A program made the translations under genes and the position numbers. Shown one piece after another: positions 35,365-47,620 of a stretch of 64,000 bases of DNA. The stretch covers positions 125,501,593-125,565,592 of the forward strand of contig OX638130.1 of assembly GCA_951804985.1 (NCBI GenBank), read 5' to 3'. This DNA comes from Dryomyza anilis. Taxonomy: Eukaryota; Arthropoda; Insecta; Diptera; Dryomyzidae. The notes beneath the pieces were generated by a model, which made no database searches, had not been told where the DNA came from, and worked only from the letters and a program-made list of their open reading frames with translations. Each line of letters begins with the position of its first letter. The stretch's first letter is position 1.

Positions 35365-36305
35365 TATGATTTTAAGTGAAAATTTGAATTTTAACTGAAA
35401 AATTAAATTTTAATTGAAAAACTGAATTTTTGTTGAAAAATTAAATTTTTAGTAATAAAATGTAATTATTTTGCGAAAAATTGAATTTTTAGTGCAAAAT
35501 AAAATTTTTAGTGAAAATTGAATTTTTAGTGAAAAATTGAATTTTAAGTGAAAAATTGAATTTTTAGAGAAAAATTAAATTTTAAGTGAAAAATTGAATT
35601 TTTAGTGAAAAATTAAATTTTTAGTGAAAAATTAAATTTTTTAGTTTAAATTTGAATTTTTAGTGAAAAATTTAATTTAGAGTGAAAAATTTCATTATTT
35701 GTGAAAAATTTAATTATTTGTGAAAAATTGAATTTTTTTAATGAAAAAAAGAATTTTTAGTTGAAAATTGAATTTTTAGTGTAAAATTGAATTTTTAGTG
35801 AAAAATTGAATTTTTAGCGAAAAATTGAATTTTTAGTGAAAAATTGCATTTTTAGTGAGAAATTGAATTTTTGGTGAAAAATTGCATTTTTAGTGAGAAA
35901 TTGAATTTTTAGTGAAAAATTGAATTTTTAGTGAAAAATTGAATTTTTAGTGAAAAATTGAATTTTTAGTGAAAAATTGAATTTTTAGTGAAAATTTGAA
36001 TTTAAGTTAAAAATTGAATTTTTTGTGAAAAATTGAATTTTTAGTTGAAAATTGAATTTTTAGTGTAAAATTGAATTTTTAGTGAAAAATTGAATTTTTA
36101 GCGAAAAATTGAATTTTTAGTGAAAAATTGCATTTTTAGTGAGAAATTGAATTTTTAGTGACAAATTGAATTTTCATGAAAAATTGAATTTTCATGAAAA
36201 ATTGAATTTTTAGTGAAAATTTTAATTTTCATGAAAAATTGGATTTTTTTGTGAAAAATTTAATTTTTAGTGAAAAATTGATTTTTGCTGAAAATTGAAT
36301 GGACA
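35365..36305 (+). repeat. 19-bp satellite array A5
   Basis: Tandem TTGAATTTTTAGTGAAAAA with diagnostic variants. The ordered variant series AGTTGAAAATTG, AGTGTAAAATTG, AGCGAAAAATTG, ATTGCATTTTT and AGTGAGAAATTG occurs from 35759 and again from 36043. The offset is 284 bp, or 15 units, so this is a clear higher-order duplication. Confidence 0.96.
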
Positions 36306-36539
36306 ATTGAGTTTTTGAGGTAAATAATGGAAATATTTTTTAAGAAAAATAGAATTATAATTGAAAATTATTGAGTTATATTTTTTTGGTTAAATTTATA
36401 AACTGAAAATTTATTAATAATTTGTATTCCTAAATTAAATAATACAATTTTCTCAAATAACCAGAAGAATTTTTTCAAATCAATATCAAAAGTATTTCAA
36501 ACCCTTAAAATAAATTCCCCCCCCCACACCTATATAAAA

Positions 36540-37550
36540 TCCATCAATTGTCAACATCCATAGGCCGAATTCGGAATCTCGACGCGGCATAATTTGCACT
36601 TGTTGTCGCTTATCGTCCGTCCGTTCATCCGTATATCCATCGCTATTACGTAATGCGTAACAAGCGTATTTCGATAATTTTTCAATTACCGAAATTTACG
36701 GGCCGCGCTACGTCGTAGTACATTTTGGCATGAAGCGTGAAGAATGCGCGTTTAGAAATTCATAGAACCGGATCTACATAGCAAGATTCAACCATAGACG
36801 AATGGGAAAGGGGTCCTGGAGACGTGCATAAAAAAGCAATTGTCACAATTTGTTCATTGTCTGCGCAGTTTAAAAATGAAAAGCAGCAGAGGAAAGGAAC
36901 AAAAAAGAAGAATAAAAATGTCACACTTGTGTTCAGGTCGGTCGCTGCGTTATTAACACACAGAGGTCACAGCTGGTGGATCGGTGGGTGTTATTCTGGT
37001 GGGTGCTACGTACGACGCATTGCTGTGGCGAATCACATTTGCAGCGCCCGCGCATCTGAACCGGGTGTTCGTCGCGTTACTAGGCGACGCAATGCGATGC
37101 GATACAACGTACATTCGCACAGGGTGGGTGGCGAATTCAGCAGCGTCGGCGCTGTCTTCTGCTACGTTGGTGTTTTTTTTTTGGTTTTGGAGTAACCTGC
37201 GGTAGCTCAACCCTATTTTGACGCGGTTGCAGATTGGGTTGCCCGAGAGCACAACACATCACACAGCACAGCGTGGATACTAAGAAATCCTTTTTTTATT
37301 ATTTTGATTTGAATTCCATTTTCGTTGCGCTTTGTAGTGCGTTTGCCTTGTAATTTGGCTATAATGAGAACCGGTCGGGTTGGACTGCATGGCTGCCAGC
37401 CGGGCGCTGTTGTCATGTTGCGCTTTTCAAAGTGAAATCGCATTATACATAATAGATGGGCGTGGAAAATCCTAATTTAATTGGGCAACACGAAAATTTA
37501 TGTAGTGAATGCCAGCAGTTGTTGCATGGTGCGATGGAAGGAGTTTTTAT
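36540..37550. other. GC-richer, CpG-containing non-coding island
   Basis: One of the most GC-rich parts of the window. Long overlapping frames on both strands around 36824-37252 are a result of composition and none resembles a known protein. Contains the palindrome ATTACGTAAT at 36645-36654. Candidate promoter or enhancer. Confidence 0.4.
36645..36654. promoter_or_regulatory. ATTACGTAAT, PAR-bZIP-type site
   Basis: A perfect 10-bp palindrome fitting RTTAYGTAAY, the site type bound by PAR-domain bZIP factors such as Vrille and Pdp1 in Drosophila. A single occurrence; function not shown. Confidence 0.35.
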
Positions 37551-37649
37551 TTTCTGATACAATTTGAAAAAAAATAATAGTTGAATTGAAAATTCAAATT
37601 ATTAAAAAAAATTGATATGAATTAAATGCTATAGTATTAAATAAAATTT

Positions 37650-38185
37650 AATATTTTCACTAAAAATCAAAATTTTCACTAAATATTTAGTTTTCGCTAA
37701 AAGTTAAATTTTTTACTAAAAATTCAAATTTTCACTAAAAATAAAAATGTTCACTAAAACATTCAATTTTTTACTAAAAATTCATATTTTCACTAAAAAT
37801 TCTAATTGTCACTAAAAATTCAAATTTTCATTAAAAAAATCAATTTTTCACTAAAAATTTAAATTTTCACTAAAAATTCAATTTTCACTAAAAATTCAAT
37901 TTTTCAATAAAAATTCAATTTTTTTTACTAAAAATTCAATTTTATACTAAAAATTTAAATTTTCACTAAAAATTCAATTTTTTACTATAAATTCAATTTT
38001 TCACTAAAAATTCAAATTTTCATTAAAAATTCAATTTTTCACTAAAAATTTAAATTTTCACTAAAAATTCAATTTTTTACTAAAAATTCAATTTTTTACT
38101 AAAAATTCAATTTTTTACTAAAAATTCAATTTTTTACTAAAAATTCAATTTTTCATTAAAAATTCAATTTTTCACTAAATTTATT
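37650..38185 (-). repeat. 19-bp satellite array A6, inverted
   Basis: TTTTTCACTAAAAATTCAA units with many TTTTTTACT variants. More degenerate than A4, in the same minus orientation. Confidence 0.95.
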
Positions 38186-38559
38186 TTTCCAAAAAAATGC
38201 TATTTTTTTTTAATCAAAATGTTCACCCAAAATTATATTTTTGAATTAGGAATGATTAGAACCTCTTGAAATTCGATATGAAATACTATAAAAAAAATTG
38301 ATAAATGGTTCTATGTACAAATCCATAAATTTCGATTTACGGCCATTAATACTTATAAACAATCGGATTAATATTCAAACAGTAGTACATTTGGATATCT
38401 TGACAGCATTTATAGGGATCCCAAATGTTATGTGGTTCTTAAGTTGTCCAAGGAACTATGCAAAATATAGCCGAAATCCTGTTAACTATGAAACCAACCA
38501 AATGACAATAAGCCTTTGTATCGATTATAGAATCAATTAAAAAATTTCAACACCCATGT
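38186..38559. other. AT-rich unique sequence
   Basis: A plus-strand 80-codon frame (38298-38540) has ordinary-looking composition but no recognised family and no clear splice or start context. I do not call it. Confidence 0.3.
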
Positions 38560-39620
38560 AATAAGATGTATCGCCGAGACCAAAATGTATTTATTTCTCT
38601 AAGCCCTGTTAACAGCCGGTAACAAATGACAGTAGCAGATATATCTAGGATATCATATGCGTAAAACACACGTAACTTTATGCAAAGGATTTGCAGTAGT
38701 TACCTGAAGCATTAGTCAATATTTCGCACCTTTTGTTTGACGGGTCAACGCTTCCCGTCCCGTCCCTTCGACTGACTTTTGTATTTTATTAACAGCTCAC
38801 TTTTGGAATATTTGTGACATTTATGTTTTGTTGACTTTTTAATGCCATGCAACATTCATGCAGGATATGTGTTACAAGATAAAGAATTTTTCGTTTCATT
38901 TTAAGAATTTCAATTTCCGCCCTATAGGGATTTCTGGCGCAGACAAAGAAATTTAAGCACTTCTTAAAGCTACTTCGTCGCATTGGCTGGCCTGGTAATT
39001 GGCACAGGATTCGCAGGATAATTCAATTTATGCGCTGCGCACAATTGTCCTTTGATATTTGACACAAATATGTACACGAGCAAAAAATTTCATATTTTTT
39101 TACATTTTTCTTTTTTTTTTTGCGTTGTTAACCAAAGAAAAGCCATTTTTGGTTTAACACAAAAATATACAAAATTCTGCGGATGCCGCAAGAAGGGCAG
39201 CACATTTTAGGGGAAGTTTTTCACTGCTGCTTTTTTGTTTTCGATTTTTTTTTTTTTTGGTTTATTGTAAGAACTTGTGACGACAATTTTCTTCAATTTA
39301 ATCCTTAAAAAATGGTGTGAAAAAATTGCTATCGTTCTAACAAAATTTCACAGTGGCTGTAAATAAAAAGACGGAAGCCGGAAGGAAGCAACAGGACTAC
39401 TTTGCGCCTTCAGCATTATTTATACATTGATATTTATTTTTTATTTTACGTAACAGGCGCCTTAGTTTTACTTAAGAATACAGTATATGAAAAAGCATAA
39501 AGTGGCAAGGAGTAGGAAATTGCTTTAAATTGCGAGGACAAATTTCGGCAATGATTTCGTGTCGAGGGAATTAAATGAAACACAAAAGAGTCGCAAGGAT
39601 CGCTTTGATTTAATATTTAT
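38560..39620. other. Modest GC island with T runs
   Basis: Mixed composition and long T runs near 39110 and 39245. No gene recognised. Confidence 0.3.
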
Positions 39621-39799
39621 GTCATATGTTTTTGGATTTTTTTCTTTTGTATGTTATTTTTAAGAGTTCATGTAAAGGCTAATAGAGCAGAACGATATAT
39701 TGAACATTTAAATTTTAAAATATATTCAATATTTGGAAGGGGCAGGTAAAGTTTCTATTTGAGACAAATTTTTTATTTAGTAAATAATTTTATTTATAG

Positions 39800-40250
39800 T
39801 ATAGTTTTAATTTTTAGTGTTAAATATAGTGAAAATTTTAATTTTTCGTGAAAAATTGAATATATAGTGAAAAATTGAATTTTTAGTGAAAATTGAATTT
39901 TTAGTGAAAAATTGAATTTTTAGTGAAAAATTGAATTTTTAGTGAAAAATTGAATTTTTAGTGTAAAATTTAATTTTTAGTGAAAAATTGAATTTTTAGT
40001 GAAAATTTGAATTTTTAGTGAAAAATTGAATTTTTAGTGAAAAATTGAATTTTTAGTGAAAAATTGAATTTTTAGTGAAAAATTTAATTTTTAGTGAACA
40101 ATTGAATTTTTAGTGAAAAATTGAATTTTTAGTGAAAAAATGAATTTTTAGTGAAAAAATGAATTTTTAGTGAAAAATTGAATTTTTAGTGAACAATTGA
40201 ATTTTTAGTGAAAATTGTGGTTTTTAAGAAAAATTTAATTTTTAGTAAAA
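39800..40250 (+). repeat. 19-bp satellite array A7
   Basis: About 23 units of TTGAATTTTTAGTGAAAAA, mostly identical, with degenerate edges. Confidence 0.97.
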
Positions 40251-40379
40251 AAGAGAAATTTTATTGTCTTTCATTTTGACCAAAAGGTCTTCTATTATTT
40301 TGTCTCTTATCAATACGTTTTATATTTTCTAACTAAATATTGGCGAATATTACACAAACTGAAAAAAGATCTTTTTGTA

Positions 40380-40645
40380 AGAGGTTCAAAGAACGGAAAG
40401 TTGTAACAACCAACTTCATTCGGTAGAAACAATTTGTCACATAATTGGTTGACGGAACTGCCATTTCGGTTGGCGCTTGAATGCCATGTTCACTCTATAT
40501 AATTTTCTAAAACTGTTAGAAATTGGTTGTAGAACAAACTTTTATAATTTTACTTTAGGTTTTAATAAGCGATTTAGCAGTTGAGAGAATCGTATTGATT
40601 GAACAAGAAGTTGGTTGATGCAACAAATCTCTATTCTGTGTGCAA
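40380..40645 (+). mobile_element. MITE family G, copy 3
   Basis: GAGGTTCAAAGAACGG, AACAACCAACTTCATTCGGT, TTGACGGAACTGCCATTTCG, GTTGGCGCTTGAA, AAAACTGTTAGAAATTGG, AGCAGTTGAGAGAATCG and the GTTGGTTGATGCAACAAAT end, followed by CTCTATTCTGTGTG. Confidence 0.7.
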
Positions 40646-40791
40646 GAATATAGTTTTAAAGAATATGTAGAAGACAACAATACAGAATAAATAAGACTTT
40701 AAAAGAGTATTTTTTGAAAAGACAACGTAAGAAGTAAATCCTCATCTATACTATTGTCCTCTAAAACTTCTACTAAACTTCTACTTTTGGC

Positions 40792-41052
40792 ATGAGGTTG
40801 GAAGAGCCATAAAGTTAATTGCAACAGCCAACTTCATTCGGTTGAAACGAATGTTTTCAATAATTTGTTGGCGGAACTGCTATATACGGTTGGCGCTTGG
40901 TTGACAGTACAAATTGTGTTAAAACTGTTCGAAATAGGTAGTAGTCCAAACTACAACTCGTTTAGTTTTGATCACAAGAACAGACTAAGCGGTTAGGAGA
41001 ACTGTTGGTTGGGCAAAGAGTTGATTGGCGCAATAAATCTCTTTACTGTGTG
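40792..41052 (+). mobile_element. MITE family G, copy 4
   Basis: Same block order as copy 3, beginning about 150 bp after copy 3 ends: AACAGCCAACTTCATTCGGT, TTGGCGGAACTGC, GTTGGCGCTTGG, AAACTGTTCGAAATAGG, GTAGTCCAAACTA and the GATTGGCGCAATAAATCTCT end, then TTACTGTGTG. The CTGTGTG after both copies suggests it belongs to the element end. Confidence 0.7.
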
Positions 41053-41429
41053 TACTTCTAATAAATCTTTATTAATTGTCTTCATGTATATATAGATATA
41101 TCTAAGATATTCTGAATTACTTCTTCTATTACCCATCTTCCATATTGTTGCCCACTACTAATCTTTTTATATCATCTCTTTTATGTCTGTCGTAATCAAT
41201 TATTTTATAAAAGTCTTGTTTTACTTTTATATATTATCTTTTCTATACTTCTAAATAGTTTATTGAACTGATTCTACTAGATAGCATAACTAATTCGAAT
41301 GTGTTACAATGCATTCTTCCGGATAATATATTGTTCCGGTTAGTTATTTTTTTTAGCAGACTTTGAATTCTAAGGCGTTTCCCAAGGTAGGCCATAAACA
41401 TGATGTAAACAAATTTACACATCACTACC
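41053..41429. other. AT-rich unique sequence
   Basis: No gene or recognised repeat. Confidence 0.35.
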
Positions 41430-42300
41430 TATTAACCCTTCGTGTGCTAATTCTTCCAAATCACTGGACAGCTGCTGATACTGCTGCTCATTTGCTTGAT
41501 GCGCGTAGTTCTGATGTTTTAAAATTCTAGCAGGTGTAGCACCATTGTACCCGACTACTATGTTGTGTATTTAGAGCATCATTAATCAAATTTAAATTAA
41601 AAATAACAACAACAAGAAGAAGTTGAACATAAAGAAGTACAAATCCAAAACGTCATCATACCGAGTATTATTTCATTTTTTGTCAATGATTTGGTCTGAC
41701 ATAAAATTACAAATGAGCCCACAAAGCAGCCCATACAAATCAAATGGACCCGCGTAAGGATCGGAACCCTTCATGCGTACGCCTCACTGCCTGACATATG
41801 CGTCCTGCATTATTGCATGAAAAACGGGGTTAAATGCCGCGCAGTAGAAGAAAGGATGCAGTAGAATTGTTTGAAATAAATGACTGACTCACTCGCTGAA
41901 TGAAAATGAATGAATGAAAGACCAAAATTGAAATCGAAATTGAAATGAAAATGAGTACAACGTGTTTTTATTCACATTTCATTGCGTTGTTGTGTTTTTG
42001 ATAAATAATTCGACGTTACTGTTTTTGTTGTCATTTTTGTTGAGGTTTAAATCCTCCCAAACTGGGTGGTGTAGGAGGAGAGTAGTGCTTTGTGTGACGA
42101 CGCAATGTTTTTTGTTTTTCCAGCAACCAAAAACTTGAGTTCAATTAAAATCCACATCAAACATGAAGTGGGCACGTCGCGGTAATCGTTGCAAAAACAC
42201 TGGGTGATATTTTTTCGGTTTTCGGCTTGATTTGTATGGTTTGATTGTTGAGAGTCTGGGTTAAAAAGAACACGTGTGCGGTATAGAGTACGATGTTGAA
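41430..42300. other. GC-richer non-coding island
   Basis: Non-repetitive; no frame with protein character. Contains an AAAGGATG word at 41851. Candidate conserved non-coding sequence. Confidence 0.35.
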
Positions 42301-42489
42301 CAGTGGAAGGAATTGCGTTTAAAATTCACGTAATTTTCAAAAATATATATTTGATGTATTTTTGTATGTTTCGAGTAGAAATTTACCGCAATAGAGTAGA
42401 AACCCCAAAAAAAGGGACATTTTTGATTTTATTTAATGTATCAAAATGCATTTCATTTTCACGCATGAGTGAAAAAATACAATTTTGAT

Positions 42490-43680
42490 TAAGTAAAAAA
42501 AATATCCCAAATAGGGAAATTTTAGAATTTCACTTAAAATTCCAAATATCAATTTATTTGAACGCAAAACATAAAATTATTATATAAATAAAAATATCCC
42601 AAAAAAGGAAATTTTTAAATTTTATGTACAATTTCAAATTTCAATTTATTTTAACGCAGAAAGGTAATTTAAATAATTTTGTGTGAAAATGAAAAATTTC
42701 CCAAATAAGTAAATTTTAAAATTCCTCTTAAAATACGAAATTTCCATTTAATTGAAAGCAGAAAGGTAATTTAATTAATTTTTGACGAAAATGAAAAAAA
42801 AAAATCCCAACTAGGGAAATTTTTAAATTCTATTTAAAATACAAAATTTCACTTAATTTGTGTGAATAATAGGAAATTTTTGAATTTAAAATATTTAAAA
42901 TATTATTTTTTACAAAGGGGCAAAACAAAAAAGGTAAAAATCAAAAATTTTTACATATAGGGAAATTTTTGACTTCTACTTAAAATACCAAATTTCAATG
43001 TATTTGAAGACAGACACGTTATAAAATTTATTATTAAGTAAAAAAATCCCAAAAAGGAAATTTTTTTTATTTCACTTAAAATTCCAAATTTCAAGTTATT
43101 TGAGCAAAGAAAGGTTAAATAATATTTTTTTTTACGTAAATGAAAAAACTCCAAATAGGAAATTTTAAAATTCTACTATATATTACTGTACAATATCAAA
43201 TTTTACTTAATTTGTATGCATAATAGGAAATCTTTGTATTTGATTTAAAATATCATAATTCACTTTATTTTCTTGCATAGGGACAAAACAAAAAATTTTA
43301 AGTAAATCAAAAAATTCCCCATATAGTGAAATTTTTTTTGGCAACACAAAAAATTTCCCCAAAAAGGGAATTATTTGAATTTCACTTGAAATTCGGAATT
43401 TCAATTTATTTGAACGCAGATTGGTAAAATAATTTATTTTTTATGTAAATGAAAAATTTCCCAAATAGGGAAATTTTAAAATTCCATATAAAATACCAAT
43501 TTTCACTTAATTTGTATGCATAATAGCAAAATAATGCTTTTTGTTTTGTGTAAATGAAAAATTTCCCAATTAGGGAAATTTTTAATTTCCATTCAAAATA
43601 CCAAATTTCACTTAATTTGTATGCATAATACATTTTTTTTTAAACAAAACAAAAAAAAAATGTAAAAAAAAGAAATTTTA
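42490..43680. repeat. About ten tandem repeats of roughly 100 bp with TTTCCC..GGGAAA dyad
   Basis: Each unit carries an imperfect palindrome of the type AAATTTCCCAAATAGGGAAA, then AATTCCACTTAAAATACCAA, ATTTCAATTTATTTGAACGC and AGAAAGGT. The CCC cores fall near 42506, 42598, 42700, 42806, 43050, 43320, 43357, 43459 and 43567. The last three units are the most alike. Minus-strand frames in 42951-43633 are side effects of the repeat. Confidence 0.8.
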
Positions 43681-43689
43681 GAAAAGGAA

Positions 43690-44430
43690 AAATGTTGATA
43701 CTTTAAAAATCAGTTTTCGATCATGGCTAGGGGGATACTGTTCAAACACAAACATTCATTCAGTATTATCTCGAAATAGATTTTTCTTGGTTTCTGGTCT
43801 ATAAAGCGTTAGAAACTCAAATACGTTAATGTATTTTTTTGTAAATACTTTATACGTGAGCAGACTAAATTAATAATCATTCGATTTTTATCTACCCACA
43901 GAATTGGTTTTCGATTTCCGTAAAATACCTTTTTTTAAATCTATTTTTTATCACTTACAACAGTGCTTAAAATACATTATAATCCATATATCGGCCATAC
44001 ATTAGTTTTTCTCGGTCTTTCCCATATAACCAGCGTCCTTTTTTTATACATCAACTCTTCATACATATGACTATTTCTTAATCCCTTGGAAATGGTGGTA
44101 CCTTATTTTTATTTTCAATTGGAACAGGCATTATTATACTTAGTCCTATTCGATATGAAAATGATTACGCTTCCCTATATCTAGACTTGGCTGTTAGTAA
44201 TTTTTGTATGTATCATGAATTAATTTGTATGTTTATTTATTTTGTCATACTTGTGACTGCTTCTAGATCTGAGTATATTTTACCGTCCTATGTATTCCTT
44301 TATGTATCATAACTAATACTACGTTCTTGCTGTGTACTTTGATATTCCCTAGAGTCAACTTCTTTAATCTAAGTGTCTTATTCAATAGTGTCATAATTAT
44401 GTACTATCTTATTCGAGTTACAGACATTTC
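43690..44430. other. AT-rich unique sequence
   Basis: No recognised gene or repeat. Confidence 0.35.
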
Positions 44431-44434
44431 TTTT

Positions 44435-44580
44435 CGGACAATTTATTCCGTGACAATTCTTCCCGGAGAATTAGTCAATTCTTATCCGGAAAATTCAGCC
44501 TCAGACAATTCATTTCAGGACTATTTTATACCAAGACAATTATTCCACATACAAATTTTCCCCGGACATTTCATCCCAAA
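44435..44580 (+). repeat. Degenerate GGACAATTCATTCC minisatellite
   Basis: Words CGGACAATTTATTCC, TGACAATTCTTCC, CAGACAATTCATTTC, AAGACAATTATTCC and CGGACATTTCATCCC recur at irregular, roughly 20-27 bp spacing. Confidence 0.55.
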
Positions 44581-44639
44581 TATTGCAAGCTTTTACTTTA
44601 TTTGTTAATGTGTTCTTAAATATTCCTTGCTTCCATTAA

Positions 44640-44930
44640 GTATTTTCTTATATTTTACACATTTAAAATTGAAAGGGTTATCCTTTTCTTTCCTAAGCAG
44701 GAGGCGTTTCCGGTACGGAAAAATATATCTATTCTTGAACAGCTTCTGAGTCTATTTAGATAAGTCCGTATGTCTGTTGAAATCACGATTACAGGAAAAC
44801 TACTAGAGTTAGAGCAATGAATCTGCAAAGTTAGATTACTTATATATATGCGCTGTCTGGTATTGGAAATGGGTATCCGACGACTTATGTTCAAATACCT
44901 CATATAACAAATACATCTATGGGTGAATTT
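44640..44930 (+). mobile_element. DINE-like element, partial
   Basis: AGCAGGAGGCGTTTCCGGTA, CGGAAAAATATATCTATTCT, GAGTCTATTTAGATAAGTCC and GTCTGTTGAAATC keep the order of the DINE-like family. The end, TATGTTCAAATACCTCATAT, is the complement of 54640-54665. Confidence 0.6.
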
Positions 44931-45486
44931 TACTTTTTAACAACCGAATTACACATTAATATTTTTTCTTTCCGAACCGATTTGTGTTGTCCCAAAAAAA
45001 ATAAACTTTGATAAACCTATTCATCATATTGATGATTTCATTCATTAAACTAAAATCGTATTTTTCAGTGTTTTGCATTAAATATTTTATATATCATCAA
45101 ATTTCAAATAAAAATTGGTCGTCATTTACATATTCATAATTTCTATTAGTTTTATGATATTTAATTTAATATGGTTTGATGAAGAAAATTTATCAATATG
45201 AAGTTCACTTTTTCATTGATATGATGAAATAGAGTATTCGAATAATTAGCAATTAAATATTATAAGACCTTTCAGAATGTGTAAATGGAGACACATTTTT
45301 GTTTGAAATTTGATGTTAAAAAAATATTGAAAATAAAAAACTTTAAAAAAATATGATTTTAATTCAATGAATGAATTCATCAATATGATGAATACTGGTA
45401 GTTGGAGATTTTTTTTTTGTATGTAGGTACTCAAGCGAATGAAAATTCTTTCACGATTACAAGTTTTCATTCTTTTTAAGGATTCG
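44931..45486. other. AT-rich unique sequence
   Basis: Nothing recognised; ATGATG words are frequent near 45020-45240 and 45370. Confidence 0.35.
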
Positions 45487-45498
45487 TTAACCCAGTAG

Positions 45499-45806
45499 CC
45501 GCTGTAGCTCAGTGGTTAGTGCGTTGGACTGCGAGCCGAAAGGTCCCCGGTTCAAGCCTGGACTGGGGCTAACAACATCTTTTCATAGAAACATTTTTCA
45601 ATACCGCGCTACCTCTCGTCAGTAAATGGCAAACCTACGAGAGTAAAACAATTGCCTATGAAAAAGCTCTCACCCGCCGTTCGGATTCGGAAATAAACTG
45701 TAGGTCCCACCACTTTGAGTACAAATATAACACGCACAGCTCAAAATGGTGAGAGAGCTCGGCCGAAGTTCTATACAGGACTGTAGCGCCAACTATTATT
45801 ATTATA
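45499..45806 (+). mobile_element. tRNA-derived SINE, copy 1
   Basis: The head is tRNA-like with an A box TAGCTCAGTGG (45505-45515) and a B box GGTTCAAGCCT (45549-45559), the internal RNA polymerase III promoter. An unrelated body of about 230 bp follows and a short ATT-rich tail. It is flanked by a perfect 12-bp target duplication TTAACCCAGTAG (45487-45498 and 45807-45818), so it inserted by retrotransposition fairly recently. The anticodon stem is mispaired, so it is not a functional tRNA gene. A sister copy is at 62800. Confidence 0.93.
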
Positions 45807-45818
45807 TTAACCCAGTAG

Positions 45819-46239
45819 GCCTCTGGAGCACTTAAAATGGTAACATCAGCAATTTTAATAATAATTTTAAAAAATGAAAAATTCATCTGATTAAATTGAA
45901 ATATTTGTTGTTTGTTTTTCACATTTTTACAATCCGTTTTAGAACCAGTTTGAAACCGGAAGTGTTTATATAATTTTTTGGATCTCGGTTTATGACTAAT
46001 TTCTTTATAAATGTTTCGATTGTGATTTTAAAAATGTAGCAGTTCTAAATGGCTTTAATTACTTTTTTTTATACTAAACATTTTTAAACAAATCCAAAAT
46101 CATTTAAATACCTCATATTTTATTCTGTTCCACTGTAGTCACCTTGCCACCTTTCACTGCTTCATCTCGGGTTCATTATTAGTTTTGAAATTAAATTCTT
46201 AGCATTTTTATTGAAATTTGCTCATTATTAGAACGCAGT
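45819..46239. other. AT-rich unique sequence
   Basis: No gene or element recognised. Confidence 0.35.
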
Positions 46240-47620
46240 TTTTGCGTTTTAAACTCTCCCCCCCACAAAAACCACGTGCGCCATTAATTCTGGCAGCTAC
46301 ATCTTCGAGCTATTCAGGCATTCCACCCACCCATCCAACCAGACATTCGTTTCTGAAGAACCCAATCGAACGCAGTTCAACGCCACAAAACAAAACCACC
46401 ACGTTTTGGGGTGAACCCAAGTAATGCAGCCGACGTCGCCACCACAGCAGTGCCTGACGTGGCCAGGACTTGTCCGCTGTCGTCGTTGTACAAGGATTAA
46501 TGGTGCGCTCCTTTTTGGCCACATGTACGCGTCGGATTGAATACTCGACAAACACGGGCGAACGAACGATTGAACGAACAGCCGTGCTGCTTCCCATATC
46601 GTTTGATTCAGTTCGGTTCGTCCTGTGCGCCACACAAGAGGACATCGAGTGCAATTAATGTCGTCGAGCCGTTTGTATTGATGTCATGCATTTGCATTGT
46701 ATTCCTCCACCTATAAAGACTTTTTTTTCTACAAGGATTTTTTTATAATATATTTTGTAGTACTATTTTTTGCATACTATTTATTTGCAATGTATAAGTA
46801 AAAATCTAAATAATATGAAAAGGGTGCCGTGAGGGTGCCGCACCGTCCTCCTGCTCATTATCATCATCGTCACCATCAGCTGCACCGGCTACGCACGAGT
46901 CCTTAAACCGTAAATCTTGCAATGCTTGGCACTACTTTTTTTTTCGAGGTATTTAAGTACCATCATTTAAAAGCAGCGGAAAAATATTTAAATTGCTATG
47001 GCAACTCCGCACCCCATACCGTACCAACCAACCAACCGATCGGCCGACCGACCGACCGACCGACAGGACTCTTATCAAATTCGCATTCGTTACAATTGAA
47101 TTGTTTTGTGTTGTGTTGTTGCCAGCGAAATCAAAAACTTATGTTACTGCCAGCTTAAAATTATATCAATTTTTTGTTGTCCTTCGTCCTTTGGTTGTCA
47201 CCTCAACTAGCGCCTGATGGGTGTGAATGGCTGCTGCGCGCCCAGCTGACAATTGAGTCCTTTTTTTGAGTGCATCAAGTAGTCAGTCAGACGCGCTGAC
47301 TATTGTCGTCCTCGTTTTAAGCTCTTGTTTCTCATATGTTTGTCCTGATTTAACGCATCAATGCTTGAAACATTCAAAAGAACAGCTAAACGCCTCACGT
47401 CCTAATAAGGGTTCATTTTACAGGCACACACAATACGCAACAATGTCCTGCATCCTTTTGGGATAATATTCGCGCCCAGATTGATTGTGACATTAAGCAG
47501 GATTTATTTATTTATTAATTTTTTGGCTGTTGCTCTAGTTATTGACGCCCGTGGGGCGCGTCCGCCTGTATTTTCTACGTTCGACTGCATGCAAATTATG
47601 CTGCATATTTTTAACTTTTT
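46240..47620. other. Long GC-richer non-coding island
   Basis: About 1.4 kb of mixed composition. Two overlapping minus-strand frames (46297-46654) and several plus-strand ones exist, but none has a recognisable domain. A CCGA/CGAC microsatellite lies at 47036-47064. Candidate regulatory DNA. Confidence 0.35.
47036..47064 (+). repeat. CGAC tetranucleotide microsatellite
   Basis: Runs of CCGAC/CGAC after a GATCGGCCGA word, about five perfect CGAC units. Confidence 0.85.

Noticed and set aside
36824..37252. Overlapping frames of 73-123 codons on both strands as a gene
   Set aside because: Several frames are open at once because of high GC; none has a domain, signal peptide or splice context that stands out.
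42951..43633. Family of related small minus-strand proteins
   Set aside because: The similarity is due to the 100-bp tandem repeat, and each frame ends at arbitrary positions in the unit.
45500..45572. tRNA gene
   Set aside because: A and B boxes are present, but the anticodon stem is mispaired and the same sequence heads a 300-bp unit with target duplications at two loci, so it is a SINE head.
46297..46654. Two overlapping minus-strand frames of about 112 codons
   Set aside because: Same DNA read in two frames, no family resemblance, and a plus-strand frame is open in the same place.
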